NCBI GenBank assembly: GCA_945900945.1
Contig: CAMDKL010000054.1
Location: 1 to 35,468 of the forward strand
DNA length: 35,468 nt
From: Pirellula staleyi DSM 6068
Lineage (GTDB): Bacteria; Planctomycetota; Planctomycetia; Pirellulales; Pirellulaceae
Direction of reading: 5' to 3'
How positions within the stretch are numbered: the first letter of the stretch is position 1; the number at the start of each line of letters is the position of its first letter. The position numbers and the translations under genes were made by a program. Below are positions 25,311 through 33,765 of the stretch, in pieces. The notes under the pieces were generated by a model. It searched no databases, was not told where the DNA came from, and worked only from the letters and a program-made list of their open reading frames with translations.

Positions 25311-25504
25311 ATGAAGCGATCGTGATTTGCGTGTGGCTTTGCGGCCATGTTTCCGCTTTCTGCAGAAATTTATAACCAGTTGGGTTAGAAACTTAGTCAG
25401 CTTAAAGAAAGTATTTTGTGGCTAGGTCATGATCCGTTACCACCGAATCTAGCCACCTAAACGCCATGACATAAGTCGGAATACAAATTTTCCAATGCTG
25501 TGAT

Positions 25505-25768
25505 TCAACCGACTTGGCGTTGCAATGGCAGAACGGACGCCGCGAAATCGCGAAGGGTTGCTCGGGGCAGCGTGTCTGAATGACTTGGATTGGCCTTGAC
25601 CTCAATCTCCGTCCCTGCTTGAAGTTTCAGTTCGCCTCGAACCACTTTAATATCCCGAGGTGCTTCGATACCAATCGTAACTCGGTTTCCGTTTACTTTG
25701 GAAACGATCAAAGTGATGTTATCACCAATTGAAATCCGTTCGCCTTCTTTTCGACTTAGTACTAGCAT
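25505..25768 (-). CDS. csrA: Carbon storage regulator CsrA
   Basis: CsrA is a small dimeric RNA-binding protein that controls translation by binding GGA motifs in leaders. The 87-residue product starts MLVLSRKEGERISIGDNITL, has VNGNRVTIGIEAP and continues with KVVRGEL. The ATG at 25768 has AAGGAAG upstream and matches the conserved N terminus; the frame extends 14 codons upstream without conservation. The C-terminal 25 residues beyond the core are an extension compared with the common 61-75-residue form. No flagellar or other known CsrA-linked gene is nearby. Confidence 0.95.
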   Translation of the reverse strand: MLVLSRKEGERISIGDNITLIVSKVNGNRVTIGIEAPRDIKVVRGELKLQAGTEIEVKANPSHSDTLPRATLRDFAASVLPLQRQVG

Positions 25769-26391
25769 AATTTGGTTCTTCCTTGATGTTTGATAGCAAT
25801 GTGAGGGCACAGATTTGTCACATGTTCATTGAACATTCCAGTGAGAGCTAACACCGTTCCAATGCTTCGCAAAACTGAGCCAATTCACCAAAAGTTCGAA
25901 AATACATTGAAGTTCTTCGTTGTTGGGTAGTGGAAGGTTGGCGAAATTCTGAAAAAAAGTGACAGCCCAGGGTGCATTTGTACAATCTTGTTCAAAGTTC
26001 TTCCATAACGCGTAACGTGTTGGCAAGAATGTCTCATTTCGAGAAAATGTGTTTCGTTCCTGGGAAAGCGTTTTTTGTTGGAGTTGGTGTAAACCTCAGT
26101 GCAAGTACTATCGCACAGCGATTTGACACCTTAGGTCCACCGAATATGAGATTCCGAAATTTGTGCTGAATCATTTTGACCTCTACGATGCTCCTGTTGC
26201 TAGCTTTTCATATTTTTCTAGCTTCTCGCAGTGAATGATGCTAGACATGACTCGGTTTCCTCTACAGTCACCGTGTTTCCAATAAGCGATTGGTACTGGT
26301 ACTTTTCAGTCTGCCGATCGCCTTAGCCAAAAATCGGGTCGGGATCCTCATTCGTCGCTTCGCACCGCTCGACGTCGATTGCGTTCTTCTT
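25769..26391. other. 623-bp intergenic region without supported genes
   Basis: Short frames open on both strands (up to about 66 codons) but none has a recognisable domain, a good ribosome binding site or a conserved neighbour. A small palindrome, ATGTTC (25822-25827) with GAACAT (25831-25836), lies upstream of csrA. The stretch next to the decayed transporter (26160-26391) may include more eroded coding sequence, but I could not recognise it. Confidence 0.4.
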
Positions 26392-27036
26392 TTACATTTT
26401 CAGGAGTAAAGCCACCAACCGTACAAAACAATCGCCAAATGATTGAGAAAAAACCTGTTGCATCCGCGTACGGGAGAATGCGGCTACCGAGATTGCAACA
26501 GTGGAAAGAGCCAAACTGCACGAAGCGATAATCAGAATCGTCATCGCAAAGACCTCAAGTGTCACGCCTCGCAATAGGTAGGCCAATGCGATGCAAGGCG
26601 CGATGACCGACAAGTAAACCATCAGTTGAAGTGCAGCGACGCTGAGTTTGCCAACCAGGATATGTCTGGGCGACAGGGTCGCAAGGGACAGCGTTTCGAA
26701 CGTCCCGTCCTCATGTTCTGACGCCATCGAGCGGAAGGTGGATTGAGGAATAACAATCAAGGCAGGAACGATCAAAATGACAGCATAACCGATCAGCATC
26801 CCGGCCCCATTTGAATTGTAATAGATGCTAGGGATCATTCCGACGATGGCTAAGATCGACCATGCAAGAACCACAAGCGTTAATAACATCAGGGTTCAAG
26901 AAAATTGCCTGCTCTTGAGCGCTTGCCGCGTCTCCTTTACCAAAATAGGATTGATCCAATTTCGCTTGATGTTCGAAACCCCCGCTTGTTCGTTGAGCCA
27001 ACTGAGCAGTTGTTCTCCTCGATTTAGAGCCGTCAT
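26392..27036 (-). pseudogene. ABC-2-type permease, interrupted by an in-frame TGA and truncated
   Basis: The minus strand from ATG 27036 reads NWINPILVKETRQALKSRQF, the typical N terminus of planctomycete ABC-2 permeases. It meets TGA at 26896-26898 and continues in the same frame with TLMLLTLVVLAWSILAIVG, SIYYNSNGAGM, FRSMASEHEDGTFETLSLAT and LSPRHILVGKLSVAALQ, the family core. The stop sits where the family has a first-helix residue (SRQF-x-x-TLML) and is one base from TGG. The C terminus stops after SRTRMQQV with an unrelated tail, so the 3' part of the usual ~500-residue protein is also lost. The start overlaps the ATPase fragment stop. Confidence 0.8.
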
Positions 27037-27191
27037 TTCAACTCGCAGCCGGTGAAGCTGAGTGTCCGTCGAAGTGCGGCGATGCGATCCTTGCCCAAGA
27101 GGCCGTACGATCTCGCGAAAAAATCCAAGTACTCGACACAGTTCAAGTTCGGGTACATTGAAAAACCGTCGGGCATGAAACCGAGTCGGCG
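27033..27191 (-). pseudogene. ABC transporter ATPase fragment
   Basis: About 52 codons encode RRLGFMPDGFSMYPNLNCVE, then YLDFFARSYGL, the region just after the Q-loop of ABC ATPases of the ABC-2 type. The Walker A part is missing upstream, and the signature and Walker B parts are missing downstream (the frame ends at GCELK). The stop overlaps the permease start (AAATGA), as in an intact operon, so the downstream loss may be an internal deletion that restored a junction by chance, or an older boundary. The fragment cannot be functional. Confidence 0.78.
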
Positions 27192-27433
27192 AAGGGGTTT
27201 GTTCCAGGTACGACCGATTCTCTCGCCATAGCCGCAATGATTCCGAACGGCAGAAGCATGACAAAAGCCAGACCAAACAAGCCGAATGTCACGACCGGAA
27301 TGAGTACCATCACAACGATGGCAACCCAAATGTTTTGGCCTTGATTGAACCCTGGCAGCCTTACGATCATGAGCAGTATTGCGGTCAGCGCGGTCACGAA
27401 AAACAAGCTGCGCAGCGTTATCTTATCACCCAC
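27143..27433 (-). pseudogene. Membrane protein fragment fused to ABC ATPase remnant
   Basis: From ATG 27433 the frame encodes a small membrane protein, KITLRSLFFVTALTAILLMI, WVAIVVMVLIPVVTFGLFGL and GIIAAMARESVVPGTNPFA, with two or three helices. From about 27190 the sequence instead matches the ATPase fragment in another frame, so residues after NPFA are out-of-frame ATPase sequence. The original stop and the 5' part of the ATPase gene appear to be deleted. It could still be translated as a short membrane protein with a foreign tail. It starts 30 bases after the next gene upstream. Confidence 0.55.
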
Positions 27434-27463
27434 AGTTCATTTCTTTCTAATTCGAATCCACGT

Positions 27464-28648
27464 TCATTCTGCGGTGTTTTCAGGCAGAGTTGGCCCAGGA
27501 ATGGGCTTTACTGAATCTGGATCGCTTGGCAGGACCGCACGCTCCTTCTTGGATAGTTCTGGCAACGGTTTGGGCTCTTGGTCGCCCATGTCGATCAAGT
27601 CGAATTCCGCGTGATCCACATCGCGACGAAGGATTAAATACGTCGCGGATGCAGCCGTCCAGAAAAAACTGAATCCATATGCGGACAACAGCAAAGGGAC
27701 AATTCCACGAAGTAACTGCCCCCACATCGTCCCGAATTCTTTCAACGAAGAATAGGAACCGATATCAAAACCAGCTTCGATCACTCGAAGACCAGTCGAT
27801 AACACTATCGAAAGCAATGTACCACCGACCGAACTCAAAAACTCTGCCGCGATAATGCAGAGAGCAAGAGTTAGAGGTCTCTGAAATGTGTAAGCAGCCG
27901 ATCTTGAAACCCCATCATATGCATCTGCTCCTTTTTCAGTAACGATCGAGCATACCGAGAGCGGAAATCCAAACAAAGTTATCGCCGCGCACCAACCGAT
28001 CCCAACCGAAAATAAAACCACGGGGATCATCAACAGCCCCGCAATCCACTCTCCTATCCCTGGGATATTGGAAATCCAACCAAGAGTAAGTGGCAGCACT
28101 GCAATCATTAGGATCAAACCGCTCGGCATGGTGACTGACCAAGCAATCGATTGCCATCGCTTGAGTACTAATTGAATGCTTTCTGCCCATGGAGCAGTCA
28201 TTCGTGTTCCAAGCTCGACGACAGAACGCCGGGTCAGACAACCGCCCACAAAGGACCAAATCGCGATGATGCCGATCATGGACGAGAGACCAAAGGCAGC
28301 TCCATTGACAGTCGGATTCGATAGCCATTGATAAACAGGGTAGGAGAACCGTTGCCAAATGGAAAGCGGCAATTCTGTACCTTGAGCTTCCAAGACAGGC
28401 AACCAACCATTCGGTAAAGCGCTCGGCGAAAGCCAATCTTGAACAACGGTTTCATTAGGACCGAAGATCCTGTGCGAAGCAGAAATCCATAGCTGAGTTA
28501 GCAACAATCCAGCAGCACAAAGCAATAGATGCGTTGATCGCCAGGAGATGACAATGCACTGGGACGCAAAACGCCACCAGGGCGTCGAGCGAAACCAGTC
28601 TATTGCGACCTTGGGTGTGGCTACGGAGTCCAAAAGGGAGTCTTTCAT
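27464..28648 (-). CDS. Polytopic membrane protein of unknown function
   Basis: The 394-residue product has about six hydrophobic segments, among them STHLLLCAAGLLLTQLWI, FGLSSMIGIIAIWSFVGGCL, GLILMIAVLPLTLGWI and MIPVVLFSVGIGWCAAITLF. A Pro/Glu-rich cytoplasmic tail follows (KPIPGPTLPENTAE). I do not recognise the family with certainty; it resembles planctomycete membrane proteins that precede ABC-2 export genes. It lies 50 bases downstream of yacG and directly upstream of the decayed transporter, so it may have been its partner and lost it. The reading frame is intact. Confidence 0.72.
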   Translation of the reverse strand: MKDSLLDSVATPKVAIDWFRSTPWWRFASQCIVISWRSTHLLLCAAGLLLTQLWISASHRIFGPNETVVQDWLSPSALPNGWLPVLEAQGTELPLSIWQRFSYPVYQWLSNPTVNGAAFGLSSMIGIIAIWSFVGGCLTRRSVVELGTRMTAPWAESIQLVLKRWQSIAWSVTMPSGLILMIAVLPLTLGWISNIPGIGEWIAGLLMIPVVLFSVGIGWCAAITLFGFPLSVCSIVTEKGADAYDGVSRSAAYTFQRPLTLALCIIAAEFLSSVGGTLLSIVLSTGLRVIEAGFDIGSYSSLKEFGTMWGQLLRGIVPLLLSAYGFSFFWTAASATYLILRRDVDHAEFDLIDMGDQEPKPLPELSKKERAVLPSDPDSVKPIPGPTLPENTAE

Positions 28649-28698
28649 TTATTTGGATATGTCTTGGTCAGAAGTGGATCAAAGAATCTATTCCAATG

Positions 28699-28920
28699 TC
28701 AATCGAAATTCCATTGCCGGATTGCAGTTGGTGGTTGGGGCTCGGAGTCGTCCTCCTGCTCAGAACAGCCTGTTGGGACTCCAATCTCTTCGCTCATCCA
28801 ACGATGCAAGTCCGCCAATTTGCAACGATCCGAGCAAAACGGCATATGTGCAGCAGCCACATCAGCCGCAAAAGGACGGCTACAAGTCGGACATTTCGCT
28901 GAGAAGTTGGATTTCGACAT
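28699..28920 (-). CDS. yacG: DNA gyrase inhibitor / zinc protein YacG
   Basis: YacG is a small zinc-finger protein that binds GyrB and inhibits gyrase. The 73-residue product has the family pattern: C10PTC13 then MPFCSDRCKLADLHRWMSEE with C29 and C33, completing a four-cysteine zinc site. The continuation IGVPTG fits the usual YxIP segment. An acidic tail follows. A palindrome ACGAA-TTTAG-TTCGT lies at 28933-28947 just upstream. The larger plus-strand frame across this region lacks any conserved feature. Confidence 0.9.
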   Translation of the reverse strand: MSKSNFSAKCPTCSRPFAADVAAAHMPFCSDRCKLADLHRWMSEEIGVPTGCSEQEDDSEPQPPTAIRQWNFD

Positions 28921-29048
28921 CCCCAGAGAATAACGAATTTAGTTCGTATGTCACTGGTGACTCATGCCGAATTCCCGATCCGAAATGCGATTTTGCAGAA
29001 AGTTCACCATTTCATCGCAAAACATAGTTTGAATAATCCGGGCCAGGC

Positions 29049-29354
29049 TCACCCTCGATAGAAGTCGATCCAATGGACCGTGATCGACTTTGGATTGTCT
29101 TCTAGAAACGCTTTTGGCAGTTGCATTTCAAAGTACCCAACTTGGAACGGGACGGCGCTGGTTGGCTTTCCATCGCCTCCAATATAGCGAATCTCCATCC
29201 AGTAGGGACTTTTTGAGTCGAGAAGTGCTTCCTCTTTTTTGTCCTTCCAAAGTCGGACTCGCGGTTTCTCGGTGTGACTTGAAACGGTTGCTTTAAGAGT
29301 TTCCTTGCCATTTGCGATCCGAAGATTCTCCAAACCCTTAAGCTGCAATCGCAT
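29049..29354 (-). CDS. Small hypothetical protein, last gene of the PSD1-DUF1501 operon
   Basis: The 101-residue product starts at the ATG that shares its A with the TGA stop of the preceding gene (TGATG), a sign of coupled translation; the frame also contains an ATG six codons earlier. It reads MRLQLKGLENLRIANGKETL and later PYWMEIRYIGGDGKPTSAVP, probably a beta-rich fold. It has no signal peptide or known motif. The function is unknown; the company suggests an envelope-related role. Confidence 0.7.
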   Translation of the reverse strand: MRLQLKGLENLRIANGKETLKATVSSHTEKPRVRLWKDKKEEALLDSKSPYWMEIRYIGGDGKPTSAVPFQVGYFEMQLPKAFLEDNPKSITVHWIDFYRG

Positions 29355-29599
29355 CACAACCGGATGGACCATTTAGTCTCGGTTCGTTCAATCGAAGCTT
29401 GACTGATTCCGAACGGGCTTCGGATCGATAAGAGCGTTTTTCCATCCTCGATTTTCACGTCAACTTTGTCATCAGTTCGTTTGGTCGTGATGATGAATCC
29501 CGATGATTGGTCATCCATTGAGTTCAGGATACTCCCATACGCGATCGCACAGAAAAACAAGATGAGAAGGATCGTTGCATATTTTGGGTCAAGTGTCAT
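29354..29599 (-). CDS. Small membrane-anchored hypothetical protein
   Basis: The 81-residue product has an N-terminal transmembrane or signal-anchor segment (ATILLILFFCAIAYGSIL) followed by a charged, beta-rich part (GFIITTKRTDDKVDVKIED). It starts inside the DUF1501 stop (ATGA) and its stop overlaps the next start (TGATG). No domain is recognised. It is probably real because of these overlaps. Confidence 0.72.
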   Translation of the reverse strand: MTLDPKYATILLILFFCAIAYGSILNSMDDQSSGFIITTKRTDDKVDVKIEDGKTLLSIRSPFGISQASIERTETKWSIRL

Positions 29600-31002
29600 A
29601 CGAGGATCTCGTTGACCACTCGGCCATAGACGTCGGTTAGGCGGAAATCCCTTCCTGCATAGTTGAAGGTGAGCCGCGTATGGTCTAGCCCGAGCAAATT
29701 CAACAGTGTTGCATGCCAGTCATGAATGTGGACAGGATTCTCCACCGCCTGATAGCCGTGTTCGTCAGTCGCCCCAAAACAAAAGCCTGGTTTCACGCCA
29801 CCGCCAGCCATCCAGATCGTATAGCCTTTGTTATTATGATCGCGTCCAGTTCCGCTTTGGGCATAGGGTGTGCGTCCGAATTCACCGGCCCAAACGACGA
29901 GTGTATCTTCGAGCATCCCTCGCTGTTTGAGGTCCGTCAGCAATGCAGAAACCGGCTGGTCGGTCGCGCGACAACTCTCCGCCAGTTTGTCCTTGAGCAT
30001 GAAGTGGTGGTCCCAGCCAACGGGTGACGTGATTTCGATGAACCGAACCCCCGCCTCCGCTAGACGACGGGCTAGCAGGCACTGTCGGCCGAAACGATCC
30101 GTCGCGAGGCCAGCCCCGACTCCGTAGAGCTTATACATCGATTCCGATTCGGAGCTCAGGTCGAGCAAGTCTGGGACCTCGCTCTGCATTCGAAAAGCAA
30201 GTTCAAAGGATTCGATAGCTCCCTCGATTTCTGGATTTGAGGAATCGCGGTCGAGCTTGCGGGCATTGAGGTCGCGAATCAAATCGAGCTGTTTTCGCTG
30301 CTCGGCCACTGATAGTCGGGGATTATCCATGTTCTTAAGAGGCGGCCCTGGTTCCTGATCAATCCCGAGAAACGCAGCGTAGAAGCCAGGAATCTGATTC
30401 GTACCGATCTTGGTGCCTTGGAAAATGGCTGGTAGGAAAGCGCTCCCGTAGTTATGGGCACCGCCGTTATCCGCCGGAGGGTTGATCGTTATGAATCCGG
30501 GAAGGTTCGTATTCTCGGTCCCCAATCCATAGAGAGACCAAGCACCGATGGAAGGCCGGGCAAACTGAAAGCTGCCTGTGTGCATCTGGATGAAGGCCTG
30601 AGAGTGGTTGGGAATGTCGGTGTGCATGCTGCGGATAAAGCAGATGTCATCTACCTTTTGAGCGAGTTTGGGACATACCTCGGAGACCCACGCGCCTGAT
30701 TCGCCGTACTGCGCGAAGCGAAAAGGTGATGGCAAAAGGTTTGCTTGTTTCCCATTGGCTGCGTTTTGCTTGAGCGCTGGCTTGTAATCGAACAGGTCCA
30801 TATGCGATGGCCCACCGTTCATGCACAGAAAGATAACACGCTTGGCGCGGGCCGGAAAGTGCGTGCTTTGCGCAGCGAGTTGAGAAGTGTTTCGGGCGGC
30901 ATCGCTTGCCGCCGCTTGATGGGCTATGCTTGCAAACGCGAGGTAACCGAACCCCGACCCCGAGGACTTCAACAGCGTTCTGCGAGACAGTGCTTCTAAC
31001 AT
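29596..31002 (-). CDS. DUF1501 (sulfatase/phosphatase-fold) protein with Tat signal
   Basis: DUF1501 proteins are abundant in planctomycetes and are almost always encoded next to PSD1-type cytochrome proteins; their reaction is unknown, but the fold is of the alkaline phosphatase/sulfatase type. The 468-residue product starts with a Tat signal (LSRRTLLKSSGSGFGYLAF). The core has RVIFLCMNGGPSHMDLFDYK, SEVCPKLAQ, SMHTDIPNHS, WDHHFMLKDKL, VVWAGEFGRTPYAQ, GRDHNNKGYTIWMAGGGVK and GATDEHGY, all family signatures. The ATG at 31002 gives the Tat signal; the frame opens 30 codons earlier. It follows the PSD1 gene after 44 bases and overlaps the small gene downstream. Confidence 0.94.
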   Translation of the reverse strand: MLEALSRRTLLKSSGSGFGYLAFASIAHQAAASDAARNTSQLAAQSTHFPARAKRVIFLCMNGGPSHMDLFDYKPALKQNAANGKQANLLPSPFRFAQYGESGAWVSEVCPKLAQKVDDICFIRSMHTDIPNHSQAFIQMHTGSFQFARPSIGAWSLYGLGTENTNLPGFITINPPADNGGAHNYGSAFLPAIFQGTKIGTNQIPGFYAAFLGIDQEPGPPLKNMDNPRLSVAEQRKQLDLIRDLNARKLDRDSSNPEIEGAIESFELAFRMQSEVPDLLDLSSESESMYKLYGVGAGLATDRFGRQCLLARRLAEAGVRFIEITSPVGWDHHFMLKDKLAESCRATDQPVSALLTDLKQRGMLEDTLVVWAGEFGRTPYAQSGTGRDHNNKGYTIWMAGGGVKPGFCFGATDEHGYQAVENPVHIHDWHATLLNLLGLDHTRLTFNYAGRDFRLTDVYGRVVNEILV

Positions 31003-31046
31003 TTTTAATTTCTCAAATTGGTTGGAGCGAATTAGGCCATCTTCGG

Positions 31047-33542
31047 TCAATCGAGATTGCGAAACTCCGCAGTGCATAGCAGCGCCTGGCAAAAATGGAG
31101 CAGTTCCAGCGGAACAGCATCACTTGACTCGCCCACGGAGGGCTTCTTGGTTTTTAAGAAATCAAGAGATCGAATCATTTCCAATTGCTCCGGCTGGCGA
31201 GTAAAGCAGAGCTGAAAACCTCTTTGAATTCGTTGTTCGTCCGTCCCCGCTTCTTTCATCAACCGCCGTGCCAGTCCATTGGCTCGATCCTGGGCGAAAG
31301 GACTGTTCAACAGATACAGAGCTTGAATTGGAACATTCGTCGTTTCGCGGTTTCCGGTAACAAGACTTGGTTCGGCAAAGTCAAACAAATCGAGGATATC
31401 CGGTAGGCGGTCCCGTATCACAGGCAGGTACACGGATCGATTGAGACAGCCGTCCAGGTCCGCTGGAAGGCGTTTATCCAAGCCGATAAGCGAAATCGGC
31501 TTGTCTCCAATCACGCGCCCTACCAGTGACCCGACCGGACGAACCAAGTCGAGTTCTCCCGATGCGACAAGCATGCCATCGCGAATACATTCTGCTTCCA
31601 ATCGGCGTTTAGAAATACGACCTAGGAAACGGTTGTCCGGATCGCGATGGAAAGAAGCATCCTGAAAAGCGGATGATTGCCGATACGTCCGGCTGAGCGC
31701 GATTTCTCGCACTAGACTTTTTATCGACCAGCCGTTCTGCATGAACTGCACCGCCAAAGTGTCGAGCAACTCGGGATGGCTGGGCTGTTTACCAGTCGAA
31801 CCGAAATTGTCGACCGTTGCCACAATCCCAGTACCGAACATGTGACGCCAGATTCGGTTTACGATCACACGACTCGTTAGCGGATGTTTGCGATTAGTAA
31901 GCCAATGTGCTAATTGCAACCGACCACTCTGGTCGTCCGGAATTTCAGTTTGATCGTTGAGTTGGAGCGATTGAGGGAATGCGCGTGGGACAATTTTTCC
32001 CAGCTTGTTGACATCGCCACGTTCCATGAGAGCGGCGTTGAGGATTTTATCTGCCTCGAGAACGCCCATGGTTAAAGGGAGGGCTTCGCCGGAATCCGAA
32101 ACTTTTTCCAGTTCTCCTTCGACACTTCCCGTTTGCCAAAAGATGCGTAACGCATCCTGAAGGGTAAACGTCTTTATTGGTTTATTCCCGCTAAACACCG
32201 CCTTCATTGCGCCATCCATCTGGACCTGCTCGGCGCGAAGTTCCACCAGTTGCTTTCTCAACGCTTCGACTCTCTTCCGTGGAAGCGAGGGATGCAGGAT
32301 CTTCTGTCCTTCGACCTCCGGGAGGAGTAACGGATCACCACCGATTCGGTTCGAAGGAGAGACAGCGGTCCCAAAGAAAGTTTTGGTGCTGGCAAAGATC
32401 CCGGCCAGCGCGTAGTAATCCGTCATGGAGAAGGGATCGAATTTATGATCGTGGCAGCGGGCACAAGCGACTGAATTGGCGATAATCGCTAGTGTCACGG
32501 TATCGATTTGTTCGTCGATGACGTCTGCATGGAACTGACGTTGATCGACCGAATCGAGTTTTTTGGGGCCCATGGCCAGGAATCCGGTAGCGATCAATAA
32601 ACGCGCCCTTTCGGCATTGCTGTCATACGCGAGCAGATCGCCAGCCACCTGCTCGAGGAGGAATCGATTGAAGGGCTTATCCTCGTTCACGCAATCGATC
32701 ACGTAATCGCGGTATCGCCACGCATAGGGGAAAGATATATTCGCTTCTGTGCCGCTCGACTCGCCGAACCTCGCGACGTCCAGCCAGTGCCGTCCCCAGC
32801 GCTCTCCGAACGCCGGCGACCTCAGCAACTCGTCCACTTCATCAGCCAGTGCGGCGTCTATGCCATCGGCGTTCATTCGAACTAGAAACCGGGACAGCTC
32901 CTCGGGTGATGGCGGCAGTCCAACCAGATCGAAATGCAACCGCCGCAACAGTACTTGAGGCTGTGCATCGGGCGACGGGCTAAGTTCATTCTCCTCCAGT
33001 CTGGCGAGGATGAAGTTGTCGAGGCTCACTTTGGGCCAAATGACATCCGTCACAAGCGGCGGTATGGAACTCTTCGGGGGCTGATAGGACCAGAAGTCGC
33101 GACCGGCCTTTTTCCAAATTTTAATGCCTGCTGCCGCATCGCCATCTCGCGGGTCAGGGGCGCCCATCTCAATCCATTTTTTGAAATCGGCAATGACCGC
33201 CTCAGGTAGCCGTTCCCGCTTCGGTGGCATTTTTAGATCGATGTCAGCATGCAACATAGCTGTTAATAGCCAGCTTGCCTGCTGATCGCCAGGGACAACA
33301 GCCGGTCCACGATCGCCACCTTTGCGAATCGCGGTTCGCGTGTCGAGCTGAAGTTCACCCTCCGACTCGCCCGCCTCGGCCGAGTGACAACTATAACAGT
33401 GTTGGACCAGCACAGGCCGGACTTTCGATTCAAAGAACGCGATGCCTGCTTCCGTATCGATCTGGTCAGCGTTCAGCGATGCACGCATAAGCGACGGGGC
33501 AATTGCGAACAGCAAGCAGGTCAGCAGCCGACCAAAGTTCAT
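31047..33542 (-). CDS. Planctomycete cytochrome/PSD1 protein (DUF1549-DUF1553 with c-type haem motif)
   Basis: The 831-residue exported protein is the partner of DUF1501. After a signal peptide (MNFGRLLTCLLFAIAPSLMR) it has a PSCyt1-type domain with haem-binding CYSCH (C49, C52, H53) and IDLKMPPK (Met ligand candidate). DUF1549/PSCyt2 follows at about 175-380 (SPAFGERWGRHWLDVARF, then CARCHDHKFDP with a second CxxCH), and DUF1553/PSD1 at about 560-805 (TSRVIVNRIWRHMFGTGIV, FGSTGKQPSHPELLD, REIALSRTYRQ). Roles in extracellular polysaccharide breakdown have been suggested for such pairs, but the reaction is unknown. The ATG at 33542 follows AAGGGA and gives the signal peptide; the frame opens 40 codons earlier. 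Confidence 0.94.
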   Translation of the reverse strand: MNFGRLLTCLLFAIAPSLMRASLNADQIDTEAGIAFFESKVRPVLVQHCYSCHSAEAGESEGELQLDTRTAIRKGGDRGPAVVPGDQQASWLLTAMLHADIDLKMPPKRERLPEAVIADFKKWIEMGAPDPRDGDAAAGIKIWKKAGRDFWSYQPPKSSIPPLVTDVIWPKVSLDNFILARLEENELSPSPDAQPQVLLRRLHFDLVGLPPSPEELSRFLVRMNADGIDAALADEVDELLRSPAFGERWGRHWLDVARFGESSGTEANISFPYAWRYRDYVIDCVNEDKPFNRFLLEQVAGDLLAYDSNAERARLLIATGFLAMGPKKLDSVDQRQFHADVIDEQIDTVTLAIIANSVACARCHDHKFDPFSMTDYYALAGIFASTKTFFGTAVSPSNRIGGDPLLLPEVEGQKILHPSLPRKRVEALRKQLVELRAEQVQMDGAMKAVFSGNKPIKTFTLQDALRIFWQTGSVEGELEKVSDSGEALPLTMGVLEADKILNAALMERGDVNKLGKIVPRAFPQSLQLNDQTEIPDDQSGRLQLAHWLTNRKHPLTSRVIVNRIWRHMFGTGIVATVDNFGSTGKQPSHPELLDTLAVQFMQNGWSIKSLVREIALSRTYRQSSAFQDASFHRDPDNRFLGRISKRRLEAECIRDGMLVASGELDLVRPVGSLVGRVIGDKPISLIGLDKRLPADLDGCLNRSVYLPVIRDRLPDILDLFDFAEPSLVTGNRETTNVPIQALYLLNSPFAQDRANGLARRLMKEAGTDEQRIQRGFQLCFTRQPEQLEMIRSLDFLKTKKPSVGESSDAVPLELLHFCQALLCTAEFRNLD

Positions 33543-33765
33543 GAGTACGTTCCCTTCTGAGAACCCCAAATACAACACGGGAGGATAATTTCTCAGTATA
33601 CCAGCCGATTCAATGTAACAAGCTTCACTATTGAGAATATCCAGGTGGTATTTGCTGATCAATTCCTGAAGCCAAAATGAGCTTTACTAATCGCATGGGT
33701 TATGCCGATAGCCAAAATATGGTGTGGTACGTCTACGGTCTTGTCTAATGCTAGCGAGTCTAAAC

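Noticed and set aside
25972-26169. Plus-strand 65-codon frame in the csrA-transporter gap
   Set aside because: No ribosome binding site, no domain and no conserved neighbour; probably chance.
26896-26898. TGA as a selenocysteine codon in the permease
   Set aside because: No selenocysteine is known in this family, neighbouring genes are also broken by deletions, and I see no convincing insertion-element structure; a nonsense mutation explains it better.
28548-29027. Plus-strand frame of 159 codons over yacG
   Set aside because: No recognisable domain, and the opposite strand encodes YacG with all four zinc cysteines.
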